Source of the DNA: Bacteroidales bacterium
GTDB lineage: Bacteria; Bacteroidota; Bacteroidia; Bacteroidales; UBA932
Length of the DNA stretch: 8,910 bases
NCBI GenBank assembly: GCA_017548805.1
Contig: JAFYZE010000216.1
Span: forward strand, 1-8,910
Reading direction: 5' to 3'
Both the position numbers and the translations under genes were made by a program. This document shows, one piece after another, positions 1 to 8,200 of this stretch (its first letter is position 1; the number at the start of each line of letters is the position of its first letter). A model generated the notes under the pieces. The model worked only from the letters and a program-made list of their open reading frames with translations. It had not been told where the DNA came from and made no database searches.

Positions 1-867
1 GAGGGATATAAGTGAATCGATGTCAGGGGCTTCCCCTGTCATTACTGAATACCCGGACACCGCCTGGTTCACAAGCCAGAGGTTTCCGGGTAAATATTTT
101 GCCCCGGCGTCGAGCATCCGGGCGCGCAGCAGCCCCGAGAAGGCGGGGTCGCGGTAATTGGCCTCGAGCACGAGTGGCTTGGAGGAGAAATCCTCTGCAT
201 CCAGCTTCGCAAATGAATCCAGCGCCATGGGAAGCGCATACACGATGAAGTCCGAGGCGCGGAGTTCCCTGCGGAAGTCGCGGATGTCCGCTACGCGGAA
301 TCCATACTCGGGCAGGCCCTCGATGAACTTTTCCGCCTTGGCGGCGGTGCGGTTCATCACGGCCGTGGCAAAGCCGCATTCCGCCGCGGCGAGGGCCGCG
401 GCCTTGCCGGCTCCGCCGAGGCCCGCGACGAGCGCCGCCGGCCTGCGGCCGTAACGCTCCGAGAGCTGCGCCCGCACGAATTGATGGATCTTGATGTGCG
501 CCTGGCTGCCGAAAGTGCCGTAGAATTCGCGGATGATGCCCGGGAACAGTGCCTCGGCCACTGTGAGTATAACTCCTGTGAAATCGGAATTGTACGCGCT
601 GACACCTTTAGGTGTCTTGACGAGGATGTTTGCCGCCCCTGTCAGCGCCACCGGCCCCGAGACGATGTCGGCCTTATCGTATGCCTTCTCCTTGAACGGA
701 GCCGTCACGTTGACGGCCTTGTAACCCTTAAGGAACTTGGCGTATGACTCTTCGAAGTACTGGCCATGGATGAGGTCATAGCAGTATTTTCCATGATAGG
801 CGGCCTCGAAGAGCCTTGGGCTCTGCGAGTGCTCTATGGGATGACCTATGAGACCGAAATCAGGCAT
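1..867 (-). CDS. aroE: Shikimate dehydrogenase (AroE), 3' end cut by window edge
   Basis: Probable NADPH-dependent reduction of 3-dehydroshikimate to shikimate in the cytoplasm, the fourth step of chorismate synthesis. All 289 codons from the ATG at 867-865 to base 1 are open; no stop is reached, so a few residues are probably missing. Visible motifs: substrate-binding HSQSP (residues 13-17), catalytic-Lys region NVTAPFKE (53-60, Lys59), NSDFTG with the partner Asp95 (93-98), Rossmann loop GLGGAGKA (149-156), NRT (172-174) as in NADP-binding members, and a C-terminal NQAVSGY (267-273) in place of the usual G..ML..Q region. Two oddities: a linker about 30 residues longer than usual (109-140), and YALPMA (210-215) where the family normally has an N-A/T-T-P/S type motif. 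The start overlaps the upstream methyltransferase stop by 8 bp (ATGCCTGA), so translation is probably coupled and the gene is last of three in the visible operon. The call rests on motif order; a YdiB/AroE-like paralogue is the main alternative. Confidence 0.88.
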   Translation of the reverse strand, partial: MPDFGLIGHPIEHSQSPRLFEAAYHGKYCYDLIHGQYFEESYAKFLKGYKAVNVTAPFKEKAYDKADIVSGPVALTGAANILVKTPKGVSAYNSDFTGVILTVAEALFPGIIREFYGTFGSQAHIKIHQFVRAQLSERYGRRPAALVAGLGGAGKAAALAAAECGFATAVMNRTAAKAEKFIEGLPEYGFRVADIRDFRRELRASDFIVYALPMALDSFAKLDAEDFSSKPLVLEANYRDPAFSGLLRARMLDAGAKYLPGNLWLVNQAVSGYSVMTGEAPDIDSLISL

Positions 868-1822
868 TTCTCTGGCGGACGGCTTCGAACAGCAGGATGG
901 CTGCGGATACCGATGCGTTGAGGGAGTCGAGCTCCCCGAGCATCGGGATGCGGATATGGCCGTCGGCGGCCTCGCGCCATCCGTCGGTGAGGCCCGTGGC
1001 CTCTGTCCCGACTACGATGGCCGTGCCGCCCGTCATGTCCGTATCGTAGTACCACGACGAGTCCTGCAACTGTGCCGTATAGATGTTTATCTTGTTGTCT
1101 TTAAGCCACTTGATGGCTTCGTCCGAATTGCAGCAGACTACCTGGACGGTGAACACCGCCCCGATGCTCGCCCGGATGAGGTTGGGATTGTACAGGTCGG
1201 TCAACGGATCGCAGATCAGCACGGCATCAACCCCGGCTGCATCCGCGCTCCTCAGCACCGCCCCGATATTGCCCGGTTTCTCCACGCCCTCCAGCACGAC
1301 CACCAGAGGATTCTCCCTCATCTCCAGCCCCTCAAGCGTCCTCTCCTTCACTTTCACCTCCGCGATCATCCCCTCTGTCCCTCCACGGTAAGCGATCTTC
1401 TCGTACAGCTCCCTCGGCACCTCCACAATCTGCCCCGCCTTCTCCAGAATGGTTGTCAGGTCCTTGTCTTCTGGGAGGTTCGGCAGCGGGCTTTCGGTCG
1501 TAGGGAGGCTGTCTCCTGCCAAACCGTGGCCGCCCGTGGCCTCGTGAACGGGAGGGGCCCAATCGTCAGATTGGGAGGGATGAGGACGAAGTCCGAAGTT
1601 TGGAAGGGGACTGCCTCCCGAAGGACGGAATCCCGAATCGACGATATCCGGACAATAAAAAAGAGTGTCGATCTCGAACCCGGCGCGTACGCAGTGCCCG
1701 AGCTCCCGGCGGCCCTCCACGACAAAAAGCCCCATCTCCTTGCGGAGGCGGGCTTTTTCCTGGAGCGCCAGAAGCGTCTTGACCTTGCGGTTCTGCGCCG
1801 ATGTCACCGACTCGACCCTCAC
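860..1822 (-). CDS. SpoU/TrmH-family RNA 2'-O-methyltransferase with in-frame insertion
   Basis: A SAM-dependent SPOUT-class enzyme expected to methylate a ribose 2'-OH in rRNA or tRNA; the exact target (for example a 23S or tRNA guanosine) cannot be told from sequence. 320 aa. An N-terminal L30e-like substrate-binding domain (about 1-150) precedes the knotted SPOUT domain (about 170-315) with motif 1 [17 protein letters not shown] (181-197; Asn185, Arg191), motif 2 VVGTEATGL (270-278; Glu274) and motif 3 [19 protein letters not shown] (290-308). Residues 62-120, rich in Pro, Gly and Ser, interrupt the N-terminal domain; without them the protein would be about 260 aa, the usual size, reading ...FYCPDIV / [10 protein letters not shown].... 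This insert coincides with a palindromic element (separate entry). The start is GTG at 1822, chosen because it overlaps the lysS stop as GTGA and is followed at once by the family's typical SVTSAQN.K.K beginning. Second gene of the lysS operon. Confidence 0.92.
   Translation of the reverse strand: MRVESVTSAQNRKVKTLLALQEKARLRKEMGLFVVEGRRELGHCVRAGFEIDTLFYCPDIVDSGFRPSGGSPLPNFGLRPHPSQSDDWAPPVHEATGGHGLAGDSLPTTESPLPNLPEDKDLTTILEKAGQIVEVPRELYEKIAYRGGTEGMIAEVKVKERTLEGLEMRENPLVVVLEGVEKPGNIGAVLRSADAAGVDAVLICDPLTDLYNPNLIRASIGAVFTVQVVCCNSDEAIKWLKDNKINIYTAQLQDSSWYYDTDMTGGTAIVVGTEATGLTDGWREAADGHIRIPMLGELDSLNASVSAAILLFEAVRQRNA
1478..1639 (-). mobile_element. Diverged palindromic element inside the RNA methyltransferase gene
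   Basis: This is the DNA of the extra protein segment (about residues 62-120). The core, 1503-1619, is bounded by 22-nt arms (1503-1524 and 1598-1619) that match as an inverted repeat at 19 of 22 positions, running GGGAGGC...CCAAAC inward. Inside are a perfect 7-bp hairpin CCCAATC/GATTGGG with a GTCA loop (1558-1575), a small GGAC-GAA-GTCC hairpin (1584-1594), and a block reading GAGG..ACGGGCGGCCACGGTTT on the coding strand (1521-1543). The block contains a 10-bp near-tandem duplication (CCGTGGCC twice). The order of these parts matches the element in the shikimate kinase gene. Outside the left arm, 1478-1492 is an 11-of-15 direct repeat of 1598-1612; both encode SPLPN. No target-site duplication is visible, so the outer limits are approximate. 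Related to the other element by inference; clearly older or more diverged. Confidence 0.6.
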
Positions 1823-3363
1823 TGCTCCTTCTCCTCCTCTTTCTTCACGGCCTTCTCAGGCTTCATCTGAGGGAAGAACAGCACATCCTGGATGGTGCTC
1901 TGGCCGGTCATGAACATCGTCAGTCGGTCAATGCCCATACCGAGGCCCGAAGTCGGCGGCATACCGTACTCGAGAGCCCTTACGAAGTCATAGTCGATGA
2001 ACATCGCCTCGTCGTCGCCCTTGCTCTTGAGCCTGGCCTGCTCCTCGAACCTCTCCAGCTGGTCGATCGGATCGTTCAGCTCGGAATAAGCGTTGGCCAG
2101 CTCCTTGCCGCACACGAACAGCTCGAAACGCTCGGTGAGAGCGGGGTTGGTGCGATGACGCTTGGTCAGCGGGGACATCTCCACCGGATAGTCGATGATG
2201 TATGTAGGCTCGATGAGATTCTTCTCGGCGTACTCGCCGAAGATCGCATCGATAAGCTTGCCCTTGCCCATCGAAGGCTCAACCTCCACGTTGAGCTTCT
2301 TGCAGGTGGCGCGGAGCTCGTCCTCGTCCATTCCGGACACGTCGACCCCGGCGTACTCCTTGATGGCGTCGAGGATAGGGAGACGGCGGTACGGCGGCTT
2401 GAAGTCCACCTTGTGCCCGCCGATCATGACCTCGGTCGTACCGTTGACCTTGAGCGAGATCTTCTCCAGCATCTTCTCCACGAACTCCATCATCCAGATA
2501 TAGTCCTTGTAGGCCACGTAGATCTCCATGCAGGTGAACTCGGGATTGTGGGTCTTGTCCATACCCTCGTTGCGGAAATCCTTTGCGAACTCGTACACGC
2601 CGCTGTATCCACCAACAATCAAGCGCTTGAGATACAGTTCATTGGCTATACGGAGGTATAGAGGGATATCCAGGGCATTGTGGTGGGTGATGAACGGACG
2701 TGCGGTGGCGCCGCCGGGAATGCTCTGCAGGATAGGGGTCTCAACTTCGAGGCAGCCCGCCTCGTTGAAATATTCGCGCATCGTGGCGACGATCTGCGCA
2801 CGCTTGATGAAGGTTTCCTTCACCTGCGGATTGACGATCAGGTCGACGTAGCGCTGACGGTAGCGGAGCTCCGGATCGGAGAAACCGTCATGCACGGTAC
2901 CGTCCGCATCGGTCTTCACGATGGGGAGGACCTTGAGCGACTTGCTGAGCAGCGTGAGCTCCTTGGCATGGACCGACAGCTGGCCGGTCTGCGTGATGAA
3001 CGCGAATCCCTTGATGCCGACGATGTCGCCGATGTCGAGGAGTTTCTTGAACACAGTGTTGTACATGGTCTTGTCCTCGCCGGGGCAGATCTCGTCACGC
3101 TTGACATACACCTGCATGCGTCCGGTCTCGTCCTGGAGCTCCATGAACGATGCGGCGCCCATGATGCGGCGCGACATGATGCGTCCCGCGATGCACACGT
3201 CCTGAAGGTTCTCCTTCTCCGGGTCGTACTGGTCCTTGATGCTCTGCGCCGTCTCGTTGACGGGGAACAACGCTGCCGGATACGGCTCGATGCCCAACTC
3301 TCTCAATTTGGCGAGGGACTCCCTCCTCAGCACTTCCTGCTCACTGTATTCTATATTGCTCAT
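1819..3363 (-). CDS. lysS: Lysyl-tRNA synthetase, class II
   Basis: Charges tRNA-Lys with lysine using ATP; cytoplasmic homodimer in the family. 514 aa, close to the 505 aa of E. coli LysS. Domains: N-terminal OB-fold for the anticodon (about 55-145, [21 protein letters not shown]), then the class II catalytic core with [17 protein letters not shown] (208-224), motif 2 around [18 protein letters not shown] (263-280), [13 protein letters not shown] (420-432) and motif 3 GLGMGIDRL (473-481). The C-terminus is a short charged Lys/Glu tail (501-514). The reading frame stays open upstream to 3726, but that stretch lies antisense to recJ; the ATG at 3363 gives [24 protein letters not shown], where homologous Bacteroidales enzymes begin, and sits just behind a -7 box. 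First gene of the operon; its TGA overlaps the next GTG start (GTGA). No missing catalytic motif and no insertion seen. Confidence 0.97.
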   Translation of the reverse strand: MSNIEYSEQEVLRRESLAKLRELGIEPYPAALFPVNETAQSIKDQYDPEKENLQDVCIAGRIMSRRIMGAASFMELQDETGRMQVYVKRDEICPGEDKTMYNTVFKKLLDIGDIVGIKGFAFITQTGQLSVHAKELTLLSKSLKVLPIVKTDADGTVHDGFSDPELRYRQRYVDLIVNPQVKETFIKRAQIVATMREYFNEAGCLEVETPILQSIPGGATARPFITHHNALDIPLYLRIANELYLKRLIVGGYSGVYEFAKDFRNEGMDKTHNPEFTCMEIYVAYKDYIWMMEFVEKMLEKISLKVNGTTEVMIGGHKVDFKPPYRRLPILDAIKEYAGVDVSGMDEDELRATCKKLNVEVEPSMGKGKLIDAIFGEYAEKNLIEPTYIIDYPVEMSPLTKRHRTNPALTERFELFVCGKELANAYSELNDPIDQLERFEEQARLKSKGDDEAMFIDYDFVRALEYGMPPTSGLGMGIDRLTMFMTGQSTIQDVLFFPQMKPEKAVKKEEEKEQ

Positions 3364-3389
3364 AATGTATGGATGATTTTCAAAGTCCA

Positions 3390-3397
3390 CAAAAATA
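3390..3397 (-). promoter_or_regulatory. Bacteroidetes-type -7 box for the lysS operon
   Basis: On the minus strand this reads TATTTTTG, a full match to the Bacteroidetes sigma-ABfr -7 consensus TAnnTTTG. It would place the transcription start near 3381-3386, giving a leader of about 20 nt before the lysS ATG. No clear TTG -33 element is found 19-21 bp upstream. The surrounding region is AT-rich, unlike the genes, which supports a promoter role; by chance such an 8-mer in AT-rich DNA is not very rare. Confidence 0.55.
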
Positions 3398-3434
3398 GCA
3401 TATTTAATTCGGTTTTTACCCATCGGCGGCATTT

Positions 3435-3462
3435 TTCTTGAACATTTTATTCCGTTCTTGAA
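3435..3462 (+). promoter_or_regulatory. Direct repeat TTCTTGAA in the lysS-recJ gap, possible operator
   Basis: The octamer TTCTTGAA occurs at 3435-3442 and again at 3455-3462, exactly 20 bp apart, about two helical turns. The repeat lies between the lysS and recJ -7 boxes, upstream of both divergent genes. Such spacing would suit a regulator binding one face of the helix. No known regulator is recognised, and the site could be chance in AT-rich DNA. Confidence 0.3.
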
Positions 3463-3472
3463 TAAAAAACCG

Positions 3473-3480
3473 TAACTTTG
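3473..3480 (+). promoter_or_regulatory. Bacteroidetes-type -7 box for recJ, almost no leader
   Basis: TAACTTTG fits TAnnTTTG perfectly and ends only 7 nt before the recJ ATG at 3488. A start site at the usual short distance would leave a transcript leader of a few nucleotides or none. The nearest upstream TTG (3458-3460) is only 12 bp away, too close for the normal -33 spacing, so the -33 element is weak or absent. Confidence 0.55.
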
Positions 3481-3487
3481 AACGAAT

Positions 3488-5221
3488 ATGGCCAGAGAGT
3501 GCAAATGGATAGTCATGGAGCAGGCTGACGCCGAAAAGGTGTCCAGGCTCGCTACGGAGGTCGGCATCGACAGGGTGCTGGCCGAGCTTCTCGTGAAGCG
3601 CGGCGTCGAGACCTTCGAGCAGACCCGCTCATTCTTCCGCCCGCAGCTCTCCGACCTGCACGATCCCTTCCTCATGAAGGACATGGATGTCGCTGTAGAG
3701 CGGCTCCGCAAGGCTATTGTTTCCAAGGAGAAGATCCTCGTCTACGGCGACTATGACGTCGACGGCACCACTGCCGTGTCGCTCGTCTATTCGTTCATCA
3801 AGCGTTTCACCGACCAGGTGGACTTCTACATCCCCGACCGCAACGACGAAGGCTACGGAGTCTCCATCAAGGGCCTCGACTGGGCTGCTGACAATGGATT
3901 CTCGCTTGTCATCACCCTTGACTGCGGTATCAAGGCCATCGAAAAGACCCGCTATGCGGCGTCCAGGGGCATTGATTTCATCATCTGCGACCATCACCTT
4001 CCCGATTCGGAGCTTCCGCCCGCAGTCGCGGTGCTCGATCCCAAGCGTGAGGACTGCCATTATCCCTTCGACGACCTGTCGGGCTGCGGAGTGGGATTCA
4101 AGCTTGTCCAGGCCTATTCCCAGCGTTACGGAGTGGCGTTCGAGACCCTGGTCCCGCTGCTGGACTACCTCGTAGTCAGCATCGCTTCCGACCTTGTTTC
4201 CGTGGTGGGGGAGAACCGCGTCCTGGCGCACTACGGCCTTAGGCAGCTCAACGAAGCGCCCCGTGCGGGCCTTCTGGCCATGATCAACCTCTCCAAGCTC
4301 GAGCTCGGGCACATCACCATCGATGACATAGTGTTCAAGATCGGTCCGCGCATCAATGCCGCCGGGCGCATGGAGACCGGCCGCCTCGCGGTCGAGCTCC
4401 TCACGGCCACCGGCATCGACGAGGCCATGATGATAGGTGAGAAGATCAACGAGAACAACAACGACCGCAAGAGCATCGACCGAGAGATCACCCAGGAAGC
4501 CCTGGAGATGGTCCAGAAAGGCGAATGCCTCGCATGGAAGAATGCCACGGTCGTGTACAACCCCAAATGGAACAAGGGTGTCGTCGGTATCGTGGCTTCA
4601 CGTCTTGTGGAAGCTTTCTACAAGCCTACGATCGTGCTGACCAAGTCCAACGGCTTCGTCACCGGCTCGGCGCGCAGCATCCAGGGCTTCGACCTGTACG
4701 AAGCCATTGAGAGCTGCGCCGACCTCCTTGAGAATTTCGGCGGCCATGTCTATGCCGCCGGCCTCACCCTCAAGGAGGAGAACCTCGCCGAGTTCAGCTC
4801 CCGCATAGATGCGTTCGTGGACAGCAAGATTACCGAGGAAATGCTCACGCCCGTCGTCACCATCGACGCCAAGCTCGACTTTGCCCGCATCACTCCCAAG
4901 TTCTTCCGCATCCTCAAGCAGTTCCAGCCCTTCGGCCCGGGAAACAACAATCCTTTGTTCCTTACGGAAAATGTCTACGACGACGGCAATGCCCGCAAGG
5001 TCGGCGCCGGCGGCGTACACGTCAAGCTAGAGCTGCTCCAGGAGTCACAGCCCTATCACCAGATTCCGGCCATAGCCTTCAACATGTCGGATTTCTACGA
5101 CTACATCAAGGCCGGCAATCCTTTCGATGTCTGCTATTCGATAGTTGAGAATTATTACAGGGGCAGTACCAATATCCAGCTCCGCATCAAGGACATGCAC
5201 GAGCGCGAGGATATTATCTGA
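3488..5221 (+). CDS. recJ: Single-stranded-DNA-specific exonuclease RecJ
   Basis: Metal-dependent 5'-3' exonuclease on single-stranded DNA used in RecF-pathway recombination, mismatch repair and base-excision repair. 577 aa, the normal family length. The DHH domain shows motif I GDYDVDG (87-93), motif II TLDCG (143-147), motif III DHH (168-170) and motif IV SDL (234-236); a conserved PRINAAGRM follows (287-295). The DHHA1 domain has [12 protein letters not shown] (362-373) and GGHVYAAG (418-425), and an OB-fold region follows from about 455 ([11 protein letters not shown] at 481-491). The start at 3488 is chosen because homologues begin with a short basic stretch and a KW pair (residues 6-7); an internal Met at residue 10 is less likely. 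Divergent from lysS; its stop overlaps the 3' end of the convergent outer-membrane protein gene by 8 bp. No anomaly in motifs. Confidence 0.97.
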   Translation: MARECKWIVMEQADAEKVSRLATEVGIDRVLAELLVKRGVETFEQTRSFFRPQLSDLHDPFLMKDMDVAVERLRKAIVSKEKILVYGDYDVDGTTAVSLVYSFIKRFTDQVDFYIPDRNDEGYGVSIKGLDWAADNGFSLVITLDCGIKAIEKTRYAASRGIDFIICDHHLPDSELPPAVAVLDPKREDCHYPFDDLSGCGVGFKLVQAYSQRYGVAFETLVPLLDYLVVSIASDLVSVVGENRVLAHYGLRQLNEAPRAGLLAMINLSKLELGHITIDDIVFKIGPRINAAGRMETGRLAVELLTATGIDEAMMIGEKINENNNDRKSIDREITQEALEMVQKGECLAWKNATVVYNPKWNKGVVGIVASRLVEAFYKPTIVLTKSNGFVTGSARSIQGFDLYEAIESCADLLENFGGHVYAAGLTLKEENLAEFSSRIDAFVDSKITEEMLTPVVTIDAKLDFARITPKFFRILKQFQPFGPGNNNPLFLTENVYDDGNARKVGAGGVHVKLELLQESQPYHQIPAIAFNMSDFYDYIKAGNPFDVCYSIVENYYRGSTNIQLRIKDMHEREDII

Positions 5222-8200
5222 ACCGTCCGGGGCCTCCTCCGCCGGGGCCTCCGAATCCGCCACGACCGCCTCCGGGACCTCCGAATCCACCGCGTCCGCC
5301 TCTGGGACCGCCAGGACCTCCCGGGCCGCCTCCGGTTCCGCCGCCCATGCTGTTGAACCTGTACGCCAGGGTCAGCATCACGTAGCGTCCGAAGTTGTGC
5401 GTCCACCTGTTGTTGACATAGTCGTCAGTCATGGAAGTGCTGAAGCCCATAGTCTTGTTGAAAAGGTCATGGACAGTGAACGAGAGTTCGACGTTGTTCC
5501 TCGGACCGAACCTGAAACCTCCGTTGAGGTCGAGGATGTTGTCGTTGACGGCGGCATACTCCACGCCCTGCATGAAGGTCTTGGTGTAGTTTCCTCCCAG
5601 GTACATGACCTTGAAGAGATTGTTGAGCTCGAATCCGGCCCTGATGGCCTCGGAGAAATACTCGGTGCTGGAGCCGGAGCTGTTCCATGAGCGGACGTAA
5701 GAGCCGTTTCCGTTGATGTTGAAGCGGATGTCACGCGAGAAATTGCTGCGGATGCCGAGCGAAAGTCCCGGACGCATGTTCTGGGTGTAGATCAGCCCGT
5801 CGTTGACATATGAAGGGGACTTGTCCCAGCTGCCGTTGATACCGGTGTTGAAAATGCATCCGATTGCCTTGATGGGGAAGCCGAAATTGACCGAGAGGTT
5901 GGCGTTGTAGTTGCTGGATGCGTTTTCATAGCTGGTGAAGGACGCCTGCGCCGGGACGGTATAGTTGTACTTCGGCAGGTAAGTCTCCTTGGCGTAGTAG
6001 GTGCGCCTGCTCACGATGGGGTCCTTTCCGGCCGAGAACGATCCGTTGATGCTGAAGGTCGTCAGGTTGGAGTTGATGCCCCAGCCACCTCCCTGACGGT
6101 TCCCGTCCAGGGACTGGCCGAGAAGCGCGTTGCGCGCGGCCTTGCCGAGCACGGTGCTGTAGTTGAACCTGAACGCATTGGACTTGCTGGCCTTCAGGTC
6201 AGGATTTCCAGCCGAAATCGAATATAGATTGCTGTTGTCCACCCTGGGACGCAACTGGTCGATCGAGGGAGTGTTGGTGGATGTGCTCCAGTTGAACTGC
6301 CAGTGATTCATCTGGGAGTTGTTGCCTATCTGCAGCGTAGGAATGAAAGCGCTGAAAGTCCTGGAATAGATGGGCTCCTCCTCGGGGAATGCGTCACCGC
6401 GGTTCAGTCCCGTCATCCTGTAGTCGAGATTGGCTGAGAGGATGACCTCGTCGTTCGCGAAAGTGGTCCTGAATGTTGCCGATACGGTATTGGTGTAGTT
6501 GTCGTTGATCCTGTTGTAGGTATTGACGCTGTCGATCACACTGGCGGCGGGATTGGTGACGTCATACGCCCATTGTACGGTGTTCGACTTGTTGTTGGAG
6601 TAGCCGTACGCAATGCCGATGGTGCTCCTTTCGCTCAGTTCATATGCCGCAGACGCCTGCGCGTTCATGCTCCTCGACTCGGTCCCGGTATCGATGTCGA
6701 GAACCGTGACCGTGATGGTCGAGGTGGTGGTGTCGACCTTCGTGCTTATCCCTTCGTTCTTCGAGTTGTTGATCGACATCGAGCCGGCCAGCCTGAACTT
6801 GTTGTTGAATCCCTTGTTGATATTGCCGCCGATGTTGTATGAGATGCCGTCGGTGTTGCGTATGGTCGATGATGACGAGCCCTGCCTCGGCAGGTCGTCC
6901 TGATAGTTGTAGTCGCTGCTGATGGACGTGGAGCCGTTGTCGGTAAGGTTGAGGGTGGCATTGACCCTGACCTGTCCGTCCGCCAGGGCCTTCCTCGCGT
7001 TCACGGAGAAGCGATGGCTGCCGTTGTCCGTAGTCGAGAGGGAGGATGTCGCATTCCTGCGGTAATAGTATTGGTCGTTGGGGAAATATATCCTTTCGCT
7101 CCTGGACTCGCTGACATTGTACCGGCTGTTATACTCGTACGAGGCTCCGATGCTTCCCAGTACGAAGTTCCTGGCCTCGGAGCTCATCCATCTCCTGTTG
7201 ATGCTCACGGAAGCCATCTGCGCCTTCAGGTCGGCGGATCCTCCTCCGCCTGCGGAACGGAAGGTATTGCCCCTGCGGCGGTTGTTCCGGTTGTTGATGT
7301 TGTTCAGGTTGAAGGATCCTTCCATCTGGAGTTTCTCCGACGAGAAATTGATGTCACCTCCGACCGTGTAGCGGAACTTATGGAAGGTCGTGTCCGTGTC
7401 GTAACCTCCTCCGATGAGGAAATTGCCGTTGGTGACCATGTTGGGCTTGGTCTTGGTCTCGATGTCCAGCACCCTGCGCTTGCTTTCGTTCTTGCTTATC
7501 TTGTGGCGCGGGTCCTTGTTCTCGTACTCCTGGTAAGATTTGATAGTGACCACTTCCTCCGCCCGGAGATTGTTCAGGGCCGCCATCGGCGCATCGCCGA
7601 AGAGCAAGGCGCCGTCAATATATACCGTGCTGACATCTTCGTTGAGGACGGTCACGCCGTTGTCGGTCACTTCCACTCCTGGCATCTGTTCAAGGATGTC
7701 GATGGCCATCTCACCCGCGTTGAGCTTGACTGCCGCCGCGTGGAACGCAATCGTGTCTTCCTTGATGGATACGGGATTGGCGATGTCCCTGACCACTGCT
7801 CCCTCGAGCAGGATGTTCTCGGCGTTAAGGTTGGCAATCACGCGGTTCTGGCCGGAAACGAGTGTGATGGAATTGGTCTGCTCCTTGTATCCGAGCATGC
7901 TGAATGTGACCTGGGCGTTTCCCGGCCTGAGGTTCCTGATGGTGAAGGTTCCGTTGGCCCCGCTCACAGCGAATGTGGTGTCCTTCTTTTCATTCTCGCC
8001 CCTGTCGGACACGACGATGACGGTCACGCCGGCGCCGGGCTGCTGTCCGGTGTCGTCGTCCGTAAGGTAAACGTTTCCTGTGAGAATAGCTTGCTGGTTC
8101 CAGTTGCGCTGCTGCAGTGCGTTCATAGCCTGGTTGTTGTTGCCCCCACGGTTCCCGCCCCAGTTCTGGGCGGAGGTGAGGATAGAGATAGTCATCAGGG

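Noticed and set aside
23..379. Minus-strand open frame of 118 codons within aroE
   Set aside because: It is out of frame with the AroE motifs, which run continuously from 867 to 1 in another frame.
1455..1660. Target-site duplication around the methyltransferase insert
   Set aside because: Comparing the two flanks gave no shared run of 4 bp or more, so no duplication is claimed.
848..1870. Long plus-strand open frame (340 codons) opposite the RNA methyltransferase gene
   Set aside because: It is the antisense shadow of a gene with clear SPOUT motifs; its translation shows no recognisable domain and GC-rich codons keep the opposite strand open.
1801..3441. Two plus-strand open frames (286 and 253 codons) opposite lysS
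   Set aside because: LysS has complete class II synthetase motifs on the minus strand; the antisense translations are rich in His, Arg, Leu and Val with no family features.
3364..3726. N-terminal extension of LysS by 121 residues from an upstream ATG at 3726
   Set aside because: The extension is antisense to the recJ N-terminus and crosses the promoter region; homologous LysS proteins begin at the ATG at 3363.
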